Assembly (NCBI GenBank): GCA_900547505.1
Contig: URGY01000109.1
Span: forward strand, 1-6,165
Source: an uncultured Collinsella sp.
GTDB taxonomy: Bacteria > Actinomycetota > Coriobacteriia > Coriobacteriales > Coriobacteriaceae
Length of the DNA: 6,165 nucleotides
Reading direction: 5' to 3'
The notes beneath the pieces are model-generated. The model was not told where the DNA came from, searched no databases, and saw nothing but the letters and a program-made list of their open reading frames with translations. Positions 6,017-6,165 of this stretch are shown here, in pieces (the stretch's first letter is position 1; each line of letters opens with the position of its first letter). A program made the translations under genes and the position numbers.

Positions 6017-6118
6017 ATGACTGATGCCGTTGAGGTGCTGCGAATCGATTCGCTCGAGGACGAGCGGCTCGATGCCTACGTGCGACTGACCGAGCGCGAG
6101 CTTCGCTGCGTGTTGGAG
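6017..6118 (+). CDS. Probable TrmH/SpoU-family RNA methyltransferase, N-terminal fragment (cut by contig end)
   Basis: Only 34 genomic codons are present, MTDAVEVLRIDSLEDERL through RCVLE. The pattern of Asp-Xxx-Arg-Leu followed by Tyr, a Leu-Thr-Glu-Arg-Glu-Leu-Arg segment and an acidic end resembles the N-terminus of SpoU/TrmH-type 2'-O-ribose RNA methyltransferases (the part before the substrate-binding domain); no catalytic region is visible. The frame appears to end at TGA 6137-6139, giving a 40-residue ORF, but its last six codons and its stop come from sequencing adapter, so the gene is truncated by the assembly and not by a mutation. The purine-rich GAAAGG (5996-6001) is 15 nt upstream, longer than usual. 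The start is the first ATG in frame. The family call is tentative. Confidence 0.6.
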
Positions 6119-6165
6119 CTGTCTCTTATACACATCTGACGCTGCCGACGAATAGCCTTGTGTAG
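6119..6165 (+). other. Illumina Nextera (Tn5) adapter contamination at the contig end
   Basis: Bases 6119-6137 are CTGTCTCTTATACACATCT, the reverse-complemented Tn5 mosaic end used in Nextera libraries. Bases 6138-6151 (GACGCTGCCGACGA) are the i5-side linker. Bases 6152-6159 (ATAGCCTT) occupy the 8-base i5 index slot; the reverse complement is AAGGCTAT, which I recall as Nextera XT v2 index S520. Bases 6160-6165 (GTGTAG) begin the reverse-complemented P5 sequence. The order and spacing match a read-through of a short insert, so genomic sequence ends at about 6118. Confidence 0.98.

Noticed and set aside
6119..6165. Terminal inverted repeat or end of a Tn5-like transposon (mosaic end)
   Set aside because: The mosaic end is followed by the Nextera linker, an index and P5 sequence, not by transposon DNA, so it is library adapter.

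Overview
The window is the end of a contig from a high-GC bacterium, most likely an actinobacterial gut anaerobe of the class Coriobacteriia (Collinsella or a close relative). That placement is an inference from codon use, gene content and the style of the ThyA, DHFR and DUF134 proteins; no search was run.

Positions 1-3483 (+) hold a compact run of chromosome-maintenance and protein-targeting genes: the C-terminal part of smc, then ftsY (start overlaps the smc stop by 1 nt), then ffh (10 nt after ftsY, GTG start with a good Shine-Dalgarno). FtsY is the SRP receptor and Ffh is the SRP GTPase, so the two proteins work as a pair. A 13-bp perfect GC-rich hairpin at 3504-3543 closes the run.

Positions 3600-4364 (-) encode a one-component-regulator-like fusion: an N-terminal DUF134 helix-turn-helix, a NifX/NafY-type dinitrogenase-cofactor domain, and a C-terminal tail with 12 His and 6 Cys in its last 35 residues. 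The 166-bp divergent region between it and thyA carries two copies of a 12-bp dyad, TGRCATATGTCA, 53 bp apart. These are candidate operators for the fusion protein and are the most interesting biology here.

Positions 4531-5907 (+) hold thyA and dfrA, 9 nt apart. They form a thymidylate/folate pair: ThyA makes dTMP and dihydrofolate, and DHFR recycles the dihydrofolate. ThyA is of the phi3T/Bacillus type by its active-site motifs. DHFR has Val-Val where most family members have Pro-Trp in the Met20 loop. A hairpin at about 5950-5972 probably ends this unit.

At 6017 a new gene starts, probably a TrmH/SpoU-type RNA methyltransferase. After 34 codons, at 6119, the genome stops. The last 47 bases are Illumina Nextera adapter: the 19-bp Tn5 mosaic end, the i5-side linker, an 8-base index and the first bases of reverse-complemented P5. 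This is assembly contamination, not biology, and it creates a false stop codon for the last gene.
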